Assembly (NCBI RefSeq): GCF_016745255.1
Contig: NZ_JADOEQ010000006.1
Span: 1 to 64,000 of the forward strand
Reading direction: 5' to 3'
Length of the DNA stretch: 64,000 nucleotides
Origin: Enterococcus sp. BWR-S5
Lineage (GTDB): Bacteria; Bacillota; Bacilli; Lactobacillales; Enterococcaceae
The translations under genes and the position numbers were made by a program. A model generated the notes under the pieces. That model saw nothing but the letters and a program-made list of their open reading frames with translations, did no database searches and was not told the origin of the DNA. Shown piece after piece: positions 16,795 through 25,887 of the stretch (positions are counted from its first letter, which is position 1; each line of letters opens with the position of its first letter).

Positions 16795-18522
16795 ATGGAG
16801 TTTACCTATTATCAATTACGGGCCTACTTGTTAAAGAGAGAGGTCAATCGTCAGGCGACATTTAAGCTTGCCGAGCTGGAAAAGCTGTGGCATTGTTCCA
16901 TCAAGCAATGTAAGCGGCGATTAAAACAGTATCAAGAGCTGGGGTGTCTTACGTACAAACCGGGAAAAGGACGAGGCAATTATTCCGAGCTGATTTTTTG
17001 CTGTGAATTTCAACAGGAAATAGAATTGATTGTGGAAAAGGCTCTCCAAGAAGATGCCTTGCCGGCAATTATTGATTTACTTCAGCTGGACATTCCAAAA
17101 GAATGGTTTGAAGTAGTGTTTAAAGAAATTCAAGGGATGTTCGGTGTCCAACAGAATCAAGAGAATCAAGATATGCTGCGGTATATTTTAAGAAGACCGA
17201 TTACCTCTCTCAATCCCTTGAAAACTGCGGTTTCCAGAGAGGCATTTTTGATTCGACAGCTAGGTGACAGCCTGTTGACGTACGATGAAGAGACGCATCA
17301 ATTACAGGCAGGGCTTGCCCATCACTGGCGTGTTTCAGAAGACTATCGAAGCTGGACCTTTTATTTGAGAAAGGGAGTCAGGTTTCATCATGGGCGAATT
17401 TTGACCAGTGAGGATGTTCATCATACTCTGCTGCAAGCAAAAGCAGCAGAGTCGGTGGTTTCTTGGCAGCTGCAGCACATATGTGAGATTCGCTGTATAG
17501 ATACATACACAGTAACTGTAGAATTGAGCAAAGGGGAACCGTTTTTTGGTTATTATGTATCGACTGGAAACTTAGCAATTTTACCTTATGATATCGCTTT
17601 TGAAGAACAGAGATGGATATCAACCGGTCCTTTCAAAATGATGGAGTTTTCTAATCAGAAGATCGTGCTGGAGGTTTTTGAAGACTATTATGGTCAACGA
17701 CCATTGATGGATCGAATTGAATTTTGGGTTATAGAGAGTCAGGAGCTGCCGGTTACAGTGTCCGCTCAGAAGGAGTTTTCTGAGGAGGGTAGCTATGTGG
17801 AGAAGCAAAAGAAAAATGTTGGGGTAGAGTTTCTGATATTCAATTTTCAGCGTCAAACAGTCATTCAGCGACCAGCGTTTCGCGAGGCAATGTACCATCT
17901 TCTTGATTTTTTACAGATGACAGAAGAGTTGGATATTGGCGCTGCCGCATCAAGATTTTATCCTGAGAGGTCTGAACTGAAGAAGCGGCTGCCTGAAAAA
18001 ATTGACTCGCTGCTTGCGCAATCCGGTTATCAAGGAGAAACGTTGGTATTAGGAACCTTCAATTATCTTGAAGCAAGGAAAAAAGCAAATTGGCTAAAGA
18101 AAAGGGCAGAGCTATATGGTATCCAGCTTGAAATTGTGGAGCTGCCCATTGAGGAGTCTTTTTATACAAAGGACTTTGAAAAGCAGACAGACATGATGAT
18201 GATGGGAGATATACCGGCAACATATAAAGAATTAGCTTTTTTGGATTTCTGCTGCAATCCTAATTTGCTGTGTCAACGCTTCTTTTCAGAGGAAATCTTG
18301 GCTGAATTAAGTGGAAAAGTGGAACGGATGAAGTTTCATCCCGACTACGAACAACGTCAAATCGAGTATGAACAAATCGACCATTGGCTGACAGACAATT
18401 ATTACTTAGTTTATATTTCCCATCCGGTAAAAAAGGAATTGGTTCACTCAACGATTGAGCAACAGAACAATACTTTTTCAAGCTATTTAGATTTAAGAAC
18501 AGCGTGGGCAGAAAAGGAATAG
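16795..18522 (+). CDS. SgrR-family transcriptional regulator with solute-binding domain
   Basis: 575 residues. The N-terminal about 110 residues form an SgrR-type winged helix (FKLAELEKLWHCSIKQCKRRLKQYQELGCLTYKPGKGRG). The rest resembles a family 5 extracellular solute-binding protein (TSLNPLKTA, LRKGVRFHHGRILTSEDVHHTL, STGPFKMMEF, REAMYHLLDF) but has no signal peptide, so it acts in the cytoplasm as a ligand sensor. Such proteins couple binding of a small molecule to transcription. The ATG at 16795 has GAGGTGGAG upstream. The divergent MFS gene is the obvious target. Confidence 0.88.
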   Translation: MEFTYYQLRAYLLKREVNRQATFKLAELEKLWHCSIKQCKRRLKQYQELGCLTYKPGKGRGNYSELIFCCEFQQEIELIVEKALQEDALPAIIDLLQLDIPKEWFEVVFKEIQGMFGVQQNQENQDMLRYILRRPITSLNPLKTAVSREAFLIRQLGDSLLTYDEETHQLQAGLAHHWRVSEDYRSWTFYLRKGVRFHHGRILTSEDVHHTLLQAKAAESVVSWQLQHICEIRCIDTYTVTVELSKGEPFFGYYVSTGNLAILPYDIAFEEQRWISTGPFKMMEFSNQKIVLEVFEDYYGQRPLMDRIEFWVIESQELPVTVSAQKEFSEEGSYVEKQKKNVGVEFLIFNFQRQTVIQRPAFREAMYHLLDFLQMTEELDIGAAASRFYPERSELKKRLPEKIDSLLAQSGYQGETLVLGTFNYLEARKKANWLKKRAELYGIQLEIVELPIEESFYTKDFEKQTDMMMMGDIPATYKELAFLDFCCNPNLLCQRFFSEEILAELSGKVERMKFHPDYEQRQIEYEQIDHWLTDNYYLVYISHPVKKELVHSTIEQQNNTFSSYLDLRTAWAEKE

Positions 18523-18590
18523 CCAAAATAACCGCTTTGAGTGAAGAAAGCGGCTGCTGGAAGGTATGTTCAGTAATAGTGATAAAATGA

Positions 18591-18633
18591 AAGAAGGTCT
18601 GGGAGCATAACGCAAATCCCAAGACCTTCTTTT
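18591..18633. terminator. Bidirectional terminator
   Basis: AAGAAGGTCTGGGA pairs with TCCC-A-AGACCTTCTT, with one bulge, followed by Ts. It separates the convergent SgrR-like and DUF3592 genes. A smaller hairpin (CCGCTTT/AAAGCGG) lies at 18532-18553. Confidence 0.82.
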
Positions 18634-18665
18634 ATAAACTCACTATAAATTTTTGTTGCGATTGC

Positions 18666-19052
18666 TCAAAAATCCAACACAGAAAAGAGGATGATTGGAA
18701 TCAGCAAGGAAGCAATACCCAAAATGCTGAAAAGGATGCCGATAAAATAAGGCGTTTTATCCCCTTCAATCCAAAAATGAGCAGGACGTTCCGAGTCATA
18801 ATAGATAGAGAGTTCCTGCCCCACCTGATAAGTGGAAAAGGAGCTTGAAAATGGGTAACGACGCTCATGGCTTGAGCTTCCTATCGTGTAAACAAGCCAG
18901 GCTCGTCTTCGGCCTTCTGTTCGAGTAACAACGGCAGTTATTTTTCTACCATACCTTCTCAGGTTTAAAACCCATAGCAACAGAAAACCGCCGAATGAAA
19001 TAAATACAATTGGCGCTAAGCCGGTTGCAAATAACAATGGTACTTTACTCAA
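18666..19052 (-). CDS. DUF3592-type membrane protein
   Basis: 128 residues: a membrane helix at each end (about 8-28 and 102-124) enclosing an extracytoplasmic domain with YTIGSSSHERRYPFSSS and YQVGQELSIYYDSERPAHFWI. That is the DUF3592 pattern of V-x-V-x-Y-D-P-x-N-P-like strands. It begins with TTG (AAGGAG seven bases upstream), an unusual start. Function unknown. Confidence 0.7.
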   Translation of the reverse strand: MSKVPLLFATGLAPIVFISFGGFLLLWVLNLRRYGRKITAVVTRTEGRRRAWLVYTIGSSSHERRYPFSSSFSTYQVGQELSIYYDSERPAHFWIEGDKTPYFIGILFSILGIASLLIPIILFSVLDF

Positions 19053-19374
19053 TTTATTCTTCTCCTTGTTCGTTCAATGGTTTCAACAGGACAGGGATTG
19101 CATTTTCACACCCAACTTATCCGAAAAGGGCCCATTAGAGAAAGACCGTAGCCACTACATAATGGAGCGCAAAGGCTCTGCTGTCTGAAGCAATCTGCTC
19201 GTTTGTTCATTCTTGGTGTGCTTGGTAAATAAGAACCAATAACTCTTTAGATGAACAATTCTCATTAGAAAAGCGTTCTTAGGGATAAGTCGTGAAAAGC
19301 GAATTGTCTTGCAGTCCTCCCTGTCAGTTTTTTTGTAAAAACCGATACGGTAATTATTTTCCCAAAGTAGGTGT
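19053..19374. other. Gene-free stretch between two small membrane-protein genes
   Basis: I see no frame with a ribosome binding site, no RNA gene and no strong hairpin here. The frames across it look like chance reading frames. Confidence 0.5.
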
Positions 19375-19632
19375 TTAGAAAATTAAAAAGTAAAAAATTA
19401 TGAACCCCATTAAAGGAATGACCATGATAATACTGATAATTAAAGGAATCAATGGAAGAGCGTACCAGCCATTGCCAAATTTCTTCTTCCTTTTTACTGT
19501 TGCAAGAGCTCCAATTGAGAACATACTTAAAATGAACGTGATAATACCTGTTAGACCAACAACCAACACGCCTCCAAGAATAACCAGAAAGGCAATCATA
19601 AACAAGATGACAACAAATCCTGCAATAACCAC
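19375..19632 (-). CDS. Small hydrophobic membrane protein
   Basis: 85 residues with three membrane segments and one short basic loop (VKRKKKFGNG) between the second and third. GTG start; AAAAAAGGAG lies about ten bases upstream. It follows the rlmD-type gene by 28 bp on the same strand, so the two may be co-transcribed. Family not recognised. Confidence 0.6.
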   Translation of the reverse strand: MVIAGFVVILFMIAFLVILGGVLVVGLTGIITFILSMFSIGALATVKRKKKFGNGWYALPLIPLIISIIMVIPLMGFIIFYFLIF

Positions 19633-19660
19633 TACCCACCAACTCCTTTTTTGTCATTTT

Positions 19661-21031
19661 TTATTTTCTTGTTAATTTTACAACTACTTCACAGCGAGCA
19701 GTTTGCGGAAACATATCCACGGACTGCAAATAATTTACGTTGAATATTTTTGCTAATTGCACAAGATCCCTTGCTAATGTAGAAACATTGCAGGAGATGT
19801 AAACCATTTTCTTAGGCGGATGCTTTAAAATCGCCTGCAGTAGCTTAATATCCAAGCCTGTTCGTGGCGGATCAACAATAATTCCGTCCGGTCTGAAGCC
19901 TTCGTCTAGCCATTTTGGCAGCAGCTCCTCAGCTGTTCCTACTTCATAGCGGGTGTTGGTGACACCCAATGTCTGTGCATTATGGCGGGCATCGTCAATG
20001 GCAGCAGGAATTGTATCCATCCCGCGCACCTCTTTCGCCTGCTTTGCAAGGCTGAGGCCAATTGTTCCAACGCCGCAATAAGCATCAACAACAGATTCAT
20101 TTTCTTTCAAATTCAGCGCTTTTCGAGCTTCGCCATATAATCGTTCTGTTTGCTCAGGATTTAGCTGAAAGAATGCTCTTGGCGAAAGATCAAAGCTGAT
20201 TTCACTGATTTTCTCTTCAATGCTTTCTTTACCGGAAAGGTGAATGGTTTGATCCCCCATCACTAGAGAGGTTTTCTTGTTTTGAACATTCTGCATGACG
20301 GAAACGACCTCCGGTAACAGTGCATCAATATCCGCTAATAGGGCTTGTTTTTTAGGCAGCTTTTGTGACTGAGTGATAAATACAACCTGCACTTCCCCCG
20401 TTTGGACACCAATACGAACCATCAGTGTTCGGAAAATCCCACTGTTTTTTCGTTCATCATAGATAGGCAGCTGATACTTATTTAAAAGCTCAACTAATGT
20501 GTTCATGACCTTAGTAACTGTTTTATTTTGTACCAAACAGTCGTCAATGGGAACTAAGTTGTGTGATTCCGGCTGATAGAGTCCGGCTTCAATTCTGTCG
20601 TCATTTTGTCGCAGCTGGAACTGTGCCTTATTTCGATAATGCCAAGGCTCGTCCATTCCTATCGTTTTTCTAAGCTCGTAATTTTGATGATTTTCCGGCT
20701 TGAACTTTGTCAAAGCTTGCTTCAGCAAATCCTTTTTATAGGCAAGCTGGGCTGAGTAGCTCAGATGCTGCAGCTGGCAGCCACCGCAGGTTTCATAGAC
20801 AGGACAAGGTGGTGTAATTCTATCTGGCGATGGCTTGGTAATTTTCAGCAGCTGTCCTTCCATAAATTTCGGACTTACTTTAGTGATTTTTACAGAGACC
20901 TGTTCATTTGGCAGCGCATTAGGAACAAAAACAATGGTTCGTTTGTAGTAGCCTAAGCCTTCACCGTTAATTCCCAGTCGTTTTATTTTCAAAGGAATGA
21001 CCTGTCCGGGTTTTACTTGTTGATTATTCAT
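19661..21031 (-). CDS. rlmD: 23S rRNA (uracil-5-)-methyltransferase, RlmD/RlmCD (RumA) family
   Basis: 456 residues: an N-terminal TRAM domain (VIPLKIKRLGINGEGLGYYKRTIVFV), a four-Cys iron-sulphur site formed by CPVYETCGGCQ plus a later Cys, then the SAM-binding domain (VDAYCGVGTIGLSLA) and the catalytic region with IVDPPRTGLD and the nucleophile in VYISCNVSTLARDL. It adds a methyl group from SAM to C5 of uridines in 23S rRNA; in Bacillus one enzyme (RlmCD) modifies both U747 and U1939. Which site applies here is unknown. Confidence 0.92.
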   Translation of the reverse strand: MNNQQVKPGQVIPLKIKRLGINGEGLGYYKRTIVFVPNALPNEQVSVKITKVSPKFMEGQLLKITKPSPDRITPPCPVYETCGGCQLQHLSYSAQLAYKKDLLKQALTKFKPENHQNYELRKTIGMDEPWHYRNKAQFQLRQNDDRIEAGLYQPESHNLVPIDDCLVQNKTVTKVMNTLVELLNKYQLPIYDERKNSGIFRTLMVRIGVQTGEVQVVFITQSQKLPKKQALLADIDALLPEVVSVMQNVQNKKTSLVMGDQTIHLSGKESIEEKISEISFDLSPRAFFQLNPEQTERLYGEARKALNLKENESVVDAYCGVGTIGLSLAKQAKEVRGMDTIPAAIDDARHNAQTLGVTNTRYEVGTAEELLPKWLDEGFRPDGIIVDPPRTGLDIKLLQAILKHPPKKMVYISCNVSTLARDLVQLAKIFNVNYLQSVDMFPQTARCEVVVKLTRK

Positions 21032-21201
21032 GAAATCGTCCTTTTATAAAGAAATTTTTTATTGAAAGTATCTGATTTTTCGTATGTTTAAAATAGGGTA
21101 TTCTTTCGTTTGTTGTAATAAAGTGTATCAGGGGCTGTGCAATTAAGACATGCTAAGCAAAAATGTCCTGACTTCTTTCATTTTAGCATAGATTTTTTGG
21201 T

Positions 21202-21244
21202 TTGGCTCCCTCATAATAGATGTGATATAGTAGAATGTATGTTC
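21202..21244 (+). promoter_or_regulatory. recX promoter with an imperfect LexA-like palindrome
   Basis: TTGGCT (21202-21207) and an extended -10, TGATATAGT (hexamer 21226-21231), are followed by GAATGTATGTTC (21233-21244), one base off the GAAC-N4-GTTC consensus, at the expected transcription start. Confidence 0.45.
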
Positions 21245-21266
21245 TGATTAGGAAGGGCGGAAAAAG

Positions 21267-22070
21267 ATGGAAACCATCGTGAAAATAACAAGAGAAAAAA
21301 TGCAATTCTATCTTATCTGGCTATCTTCAGGTGAAAAACTGCGTGTATCTGAGGATATACTCGTTAAGTATCGATTGCTGAAGGATCAGGAAGTATCAGA
21401 AGAGCTGATTGCAGAAATTAAAAAGGCCGGCTCCTATGACGTTGGTTTGCAGCTGGCTTTGCATTATCTAAGCTATCAGCTTCGTACAAAAAAAGAAATT
21501 CGCGACTATCTCAGAGAGAAGGAAGTCGCTCAGCAAGATAGAGAAAAGATTGTTGCTCAGCTTCAAGAAATGCAGCTGCTTGATGACTATTTATATAGTG
21601 AAAGCTACGTTCGTACAGTAATGAAAACTTCGGATAAAGGGCCGTCTCAAATTGCGCAGCAGCTGAAGCAAAAAGGTATCGAAGAAGAAGCCGTACAGCA
21701 GGGATTAGCGCTTTATACAGAAAATGAACAGCTGCTTACAGCTTCAAAGGCTGCTGAAAAAGGCATGCGGCGTTATCGGGATAAGAGCTTTAAGGATGCC
21801 TTACAGAAGACCAAGATGTATTTGATTCAGCGAGGCTTTTCAAAGGATATTGCGGATCAGGCGATGACAGAGCTGGAATTTGAAAAGGATGAGGAGCAAG
21901 AGCTGGAGCAGTTGAAAAAACAAGGAGATAGACTGTGGGCGAGACATCATAAGCTGGAGCCTGGTAAACGCAGCTTGAAAATCAGGCAATCGTTGTACCA
22001 AAAGGGCTTTGATTATGACCTTATTTCTCAGTTTATCAGTGAAAAGGAATTAGAAGATGACGAAGAATAA
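21267..22070 (+). CDS. recX: Regulatory protein RecX
   Basis: 267 residues, the usual Firmicute length. Three-helix repeats of RecX are visible: ALHYLSYQLRTKKEIRDYLREKEV, LDDYLYSESYVRTVMKTSDKGPSQIAQQLKQKGI, and two more repeats to the C-terminus. RecX binds RecA filaments and tunes recombination and the SOS response. The ATG has AGGAAGGG upstream. The 3' end overlaps the mutY start by 14 bp, so the two genes are translationally coupled. Confidence 0.93.
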   Translation: METIVKITREKMQFYLIWLSSGEKLRVSEDILVKYRLLKDQEVSEELIAEIKKAGSYDVGLQLALHYLSYQLRTKKEIRDYLREKEVAQQDREKIVAQLQEMQLLDDYLYSESYVRTVMKTSDKGPSQIAQQLKQKGIEEEAVQQGLALYTENEQLLTASKAAEKGMRRYRDKSFKDALQKTKMYLIQRGFSKDIADQAMTELEFEKDEEQELEQLKKQGDRLWARHHKLEPGKRSLKIRQSLYQKGFDYDLISQFISEKELEDDEE

Positions 22071-23226
22071 ATGGGAGTCATGGACTCCTGAAGCAACTAA
22101 AGATTTTCAACTAACCTTTATTTCATGGTATGAAAAGGAAAAACGGAATCTGCCTTGGCGTGTAAACCAAGACCCGTATCGGATATGGATATCGGAGATT
22201 ATGCTGCAGCAGACTCGAGTAGATACGGTAATTGATTATTACTATCGCTTTATGGAGTGGTTTCCAACAATCAGTGATTTGGCAGAAGCCCCAGACGATC
22301 GCCTGTTGAAAGCTTGGGAAGGACTGGGCTATTATTCCAGAGCCAGAAACTTGAAGGCTGCTGCCCAGCAAATTGTCAGCGATTTTGATGGACAAATGCC
22401 GCAAACCATTGATGAAATCAGAGAGCTTAAGGGAATTGGACCTTATACGGCAGGAGCAATCGGAAGTATCGCCTTTGAGCTTCCTGAGCCTGCAATTGAC
22501 GGCAATGTCATGCGGGTTGTGAGTCGCTTGTTTGAAATCGATGCGGATATCGCCAAAGCTTCCAGTCGAAAAATCTTTGATGAGGCAATGCGAACAATTA
22601 TTGATGAACAGCGTCCGGGAGATTTCAATCAGGCAATGATGGACTTGGGCTCGGCAATCTGCACCCCAACTTCTCCAAAATGCGAGGAGTGTCCAATCAG
22701 TGCGTATTGTGAGAGCTATGCACAGGGAACGATGACTAATTATCCTGTAAAAACGAAGAAACAGAAGCCAAAGGATGTCTATTATATTGGCACAATCATT
22801 GAAAACAAGCAGCAGGAATATCTGTTGGAGCAGCGTGGAGAAAATGGTTTGTTGGCAAATATGTGGCTGTTTCCGATTCAAGAGGTCAGTAAAAAAGTTT
22901 TTGAACAGATGCAAAGCGAGTGGAGCGAAGAAGAACAACAGCTTTCTTTGGCGTTGGATCAAGAACAAGAGCTAATGGTAGCGGAAGAAAACGTCGTACC
23001 ATTAGAGGGCTATGACCATGTTGTCTGGCAAAAAAGAAATCTTGGCGAGGTCACGCATATTTTCAGTCATTTGAAATGGCATATTCTAGTTTTTTATGGC
23101 AGAAATACCGGTGAAATGACGCTTGAAGAGAATCAAGAGTGGGTATCTGCTGACCGTTTCTCAGATTATGTTTTTCCAAAGCCGCAGCAGAAAATGGCTG
23201 CGTTGCTTGAGCAGGAGATGCGTTAA
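22057..23226 (+). CDS. mutY: A/G-specific adenine DNA glycosylase
   Basis: 389 residues. It removes adenine mispaired with 8-oxoguanine. The HhH-GPD core has the catalytic Glu47 in SEIMLQQTRVDTV, the hairpin ELKGIGPYTAGAIGS and the catalytic Asp148 in PAIDGNVMRV. The iron-sulphur cluster Cys residues are in CTPTSPKCEECPISAYC. A C-terminal NUDIX-like domain (about 235-385) checks for 8-oxoG. It starts inside recX. Confidence 0.96.
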   Translation: MTKNKWESWTPEATKDFQLTFISWYEKEKRNLPWRVNQDPYRIWISEIMLQQTRVDTVIDYYYRFMEWFPTISDLAEAPDDRLLKAWEGLGYYSRARNLKAAAQQIVSDFDGQMPQTIDEIRELKGIGPYTAGAIGSIAFELPEPAIDGNVMRVVSRLFEIDADIAKASSRKIFDEAMRTIIDEQRPGDFNQAMMDLGSAICTPTSPKCEECPISAYCESYAQGTMTNYPVKTKKQKPKDVYYIGTIIENKQQEYLLEQRGENGLLANMWLFPIQEVSKKVFEQMQSEWSEEEQQLSLALDQEQELMVAEENVVPLEGYDHVVWQKRNLGEVTHIFSHLKWHILVFYGRNTGEMTLEENQEWVSADRFSDYVFPKPQQKMAALLEQEMR

Positions 23227-23305
23227 GAGTATAGACTGTTATGTGGTATGTTATTTTAATCTGTGGTTGATTCGTACTTATTTAAATAAAAAAGCAAAAA
23301 GAAGA

Positions 23306-23337
23306 GAAAAATATCCATGAAAAGTGGATTTTTTTTC
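23306..23337 (+). terminator. Terminator after mutY
   Basis: AATATCCA and TGGATTTT flank a 7-nt loop (TGAAAAG) and run into a T-tract. Confidence 0.7.
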
Positions 23338-23438
23338 TTCTTTCTATTTCTATATTACCACAAAATAGGGTGGAAAAACAGACTGTTCTTTTTTTGTTTT
23401 ATGTGTTATTAAGTATTATCAACAAAGGAGGGGTAACT

Positions 23439-23888
23439 ATGGATTATACTCTTGTTTCGTTATTTAATGATGTTCAGCCAATGGAAGTTAAGGCGTTGAA
23501 TCAGCTGATTCAACGACAGGAGCTTCATTTATCGCAACAGCAGTTTCAGGAGTTGACTCTTAAGAAGGCGGAGGCGCTAGAGGCAAATCATTTGATTGAT
23601 TTATCAGCAGAAAGCCAAAGCTATATCGCTGTAAAGCTGGCTCAGTCAACCTTGATAACCAAGGAAAATTATCTTCAGTATCTAGTCGATTTACAGGAAA
23701 GCTTCTATTTTTTGAGGGCCAGTCTGCTGTTCTCCTATTCTGATGAGGACCTTTTGGAAAAGCTGTTATCTGTTTTTGAAGAGTATGAAGGAGCTATCTC
23801 GCCTATGCAAGGGGTACTTGAAGAGTGGGCAATTAAAGTAAACTTAGAGGAAGGTGCAGTGGATGGAAGAGCTGACGACTCAATTTGA
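23439..23888 (+). CDS. Hypothetical protein, DUF6323-like
   Basis: 149 residues, acidic, helical, with no membrane segment. The start has AAAGGAGG seven bases upstream. Blocks such as LSAESQSYIAVKLAQS, FYFLRASLLFSYSDEDLL and MQGVLEEWAI recall, from memory, the DUF6323 family that accompanies DUF6179 genes. Its 3' end overlaps the next gene by 26 bp. Function unknown; the coupled pair suggests a complex. Confidence 0.7.
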   Translation: MDYTLVSLFNDVQPMEVKALNQLIQRQELHLSQQQFQELTLKKAEALEANHLIDLSAESQSYIAVKLAQSTLITKENYLQYLVDLQESFYFLRASLLFSYSDEDLLEKLLSVFEEYEGAISPMQGVLEEWAIKVNLEEGAVDGRADDSI

Positions 23889-25113
23889 CCGAAACGAAAT
23901 TCTGTTTTTATTGAAGCGATTGATGGCTGAAAAAATGAGTGGTACAACAAGTATGCCAATTGATGAGGGAGAGAATCTGCTGCAGTCGATTTTATATACA
24001 TTGACTTATGCTGAAACAGATGAGGTGATGGGAAAGATATCCGTTTCAGAAAGATTTAAGCAAGGGAAGCAGGCAATAAAAAAACAGCTGAAGCAGACTA
24101 CTGAGCTGTACAAGCAGGTTTTGAAGACGAACAATCAACTGCCGATTGACTCTTATCAAAATCTTTTGAGAGATTTCGCTGATTTTTTTACCAGCTATGA
24201 TATCGATTATGCGGCTCATCAAACGGGCAGCCTGTGGATTGACTATCAATTGGCATTTCCAATCGATGACCAGCGAACGAAAGGTGTTGATTTTGTCTCT
24301 GCCTATTTGGAAAGCTTGTTTTATGAAAATCTCTTTTGTACCTGCTTTTCTAAGCAGCAACTACTGGAGCTGTTTGAAGCCTATGGCAAACAGCTTCAGA
24401 TGGATTATCGCAGAGACATTAACAATATTTATGACCGTGTGTTTTTTCAGGCCATAGGACGATTACTGACAGGGGCAAGGAAATCATCGAGCTTGCTCTT
24501 AACGGAAACGGATTTTCAACAGCTGCAGAAAATAGTTGAACAGCAAACAGAGAGTCAGATTAGACAGGCGTTCACTCAGCTTTTATCAGCGCTGAGGCTT
24601 CCGAACCATATCTATTATCATAAAACCTTTCAACTGTTTTATGACCGGATGACAAAAGAAGCAACAAAGGACATGCGACAGACTTTTTTCATCTTTCAAC
24701 AACCAACTGTCTCACTGTTCTTAGTGAATGAGGGAATGCTGGCAGCTGACTTCTCTGCGGTCGTAACCAGTATAGAACGAGTGCAAAGCAAAGAAAAAAT
24801 TGAGCTGCTGTTAAAAAATTTCCTATCCATTTATGATTATTTGGATTTTTTCGAACTGGAGCTGTTGAACGATAAAGAGTACGAGTTGTTGTTTGCCCAG
24901 TTGGGTATAGAAATGCTTGCGGTATTTATTAAGTTTATCGAAAGAGAGGAGCGAGAAGAAGCGGCAGAGGTCGAAGCGTTCGTCCATCAGTTCTTTGAAG
25001 CGAATTGGAAACAGCAACTGCAAAGCTACTTAAAATCATTGCCTAATGATGCTGTGCGGGAGTTGAATAACTATTTGAGGGGGATTGAATTGCCGCCTTT
25101 AGATTTTCAATGA
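23863..25113 (+). CDS. Hypothetical protein, DUF6179-like
   Basis: 416 residues, soluble, mostly helical, rich in Gln, Leu and Glu. I use the ATG at 23863, eight bases after GAGGAAGG; the GTG at 23854 is too close to it. It has no recognisable catalytic motif, and the family label is from memory of DUF6179 genes paired with DUF6323. A conserved-looking block lies near 125-190 (YDIDYAAHQTGSLWIDYQLA). The two genes overlap, so they are likely co-translated. Function unknown. Confidence 0.7.
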   Translation: MEELTTQFDRNEILFLLKRLMAEKMSGTTSMPIDEGENLLQSILYTLTYAETDEVMGKISVSERFKQGKQAIKKQLKQTTELYKQVLKTNNQLPIDSYQNLLRDFADFFTSYDIDYAAHQTGSLWIDYQLAFPIDDQRTKGVDFVSAYLESLFYENLFCTCFSKQQLLELFEAYGKQLQMDYRRDINNIYDRVFFQAIGRLLTGARKSSSLLLTETDFQQLQKIVEQQTESQIRQAFTQLLSALRLPNHIYYHKTFQLFYDRMTKEATKDMRQTFFIFQQPTVSLFLVNEGMLAADFSAVVTSIERVQSKEKIELLLKNFLSIYDYLDFFELELLNDKEYELLFAQLGIEMLAVFIKFIEREEREEAAEVEAFVHQFFEANWKQQLQSYLKSLPNDAVRELNNYLRGIELPPLDFQ

Positions 25114-25272
25114 GAATAGGAACTCTCTTGTATGCAAAAGAAAAAATTGTGCTATAATTAAGAGGATATCGATGTAATGAGCACCTGGGGCTGAGACATT
25201 AGTGATTTGGCAACTCCAAAACGGTGTTCCAAACCAGCTTTTGTCGCTACCTCACGGGAAAGCAGGGGTACT

Positions 25273-25806
25273 ATGAAGATTCCTAAAGAAGGAGAGTTTG
25301 TAACCATTCAGAGTTATAAACATGACGGTCATTTACATCGAACCTGGCGAGATACCATGGTATTAAAGACAAGTGAGTATTCCTTAATTGGCGTGAACGA
25401 TCATACTTTGGTAACAGAGTCTGATGGTCGCCGTTGGGTTACTCGTGAGCCGGCTATTGTTTATTTTCATAAAAAATACTGGTTCAACGTAATAGCAATG
25501 ATCAGAGAAAAGGGGGTTTCTTATTATTGCAATCTGGCTTCACCGTTTCTTTTAGATGACGAAGCTTTAAAGTATATTGATTATGATTTGGATATCAAGG
25601 TTTTTCCTGATGGAGAAAAACGTTTGCTTGATGTAGATGAATACGAATTTCACAGCAAGATCATGAATTATCCGAATGATATCGATTTTATTTTGAAGGA
25701 GAATGTAAAAATTCTTGTGGATTGGATTAATAACGAACGCGGACCATTTTCTGAGGCTTATATTGATATCTGGTATCAGCGTTATCAGCAGCTTGCTAAA
25801 AAGTAG
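25273..25806 (+). CDS. Nucleoside tri-/diphosphatase, DUF402 family
   Basis: 177 residues. The family sequence is unmistakable ([62 protein letters not shown]). Acidic and Lys residues around [10 protein letters not shown] bind the metal ion. S. aureus Ntdp (SA1684) and B. subtilis YgaC are relatives with nucleoside tri- and diphosphatase activity. AGGGG lies four to five bases before the ATG. An upstream TATAAT at 25153 would leave a leader of about 110 bases. Confidence 0.9.
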   Translation: MKIPKEGEFVTIQSYKHDGHLHRTWRDTMVLKTSEYSLIGVNDHTLVTESDGRRWVTREPAIVYFHKKYWFNVIAMIREKGVSYYCNLASPFLLDDEALKYIDYDLDIKVFPDGEKRLLDVDEYEFHSKIMNYPNDIDFILKENVKILVDWINNERGPFSEAYIDIWYQRYQQLAKK

Positions 25807-25832
25807 TCGATGTAAAGAATCAGATTGAATAT

Positions 25833-25869
25833 AAAACACCCTGAGTAATCACGCTCAGGGTGTTTTATT
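25833..25869. terminator. Bidirectional terminator
   Basis: AAAACACCCTGAG (25833-25845) pairs perfectly with CTCAGGGTGTTTT (25854-25866) around an 8-nt loop. It lies between the DUF402 gene and the minus-strand uronate operon. Confidence 0.92.
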
Positions 25870-25887
25870 GTTTTCTAAAGGCTTATT

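Noticed and set aside
19265-19657. 130-residue minus-strand frame over the small membrane-protein gene
   Set aside because: Its Trp/Tyr/Cys-rich composition looks non-coding and its start region contains the ribosome binding site of the other frame.
25161-25180. A second start-stop element (ATG-TAA) before the DUF402 gene
   Set aside because: The TATAAT at 25153 would place the transcription start inside the apparent ribosome binding site, and two stops follow at once, so there is no comparable read-through frame.
25183-25260. Riboswitch or T-box leader before the DUF402 gene
   Set aside because: Some short complementary stretches exist, but no conserved T-box motif or clear nested stems with a terminator.
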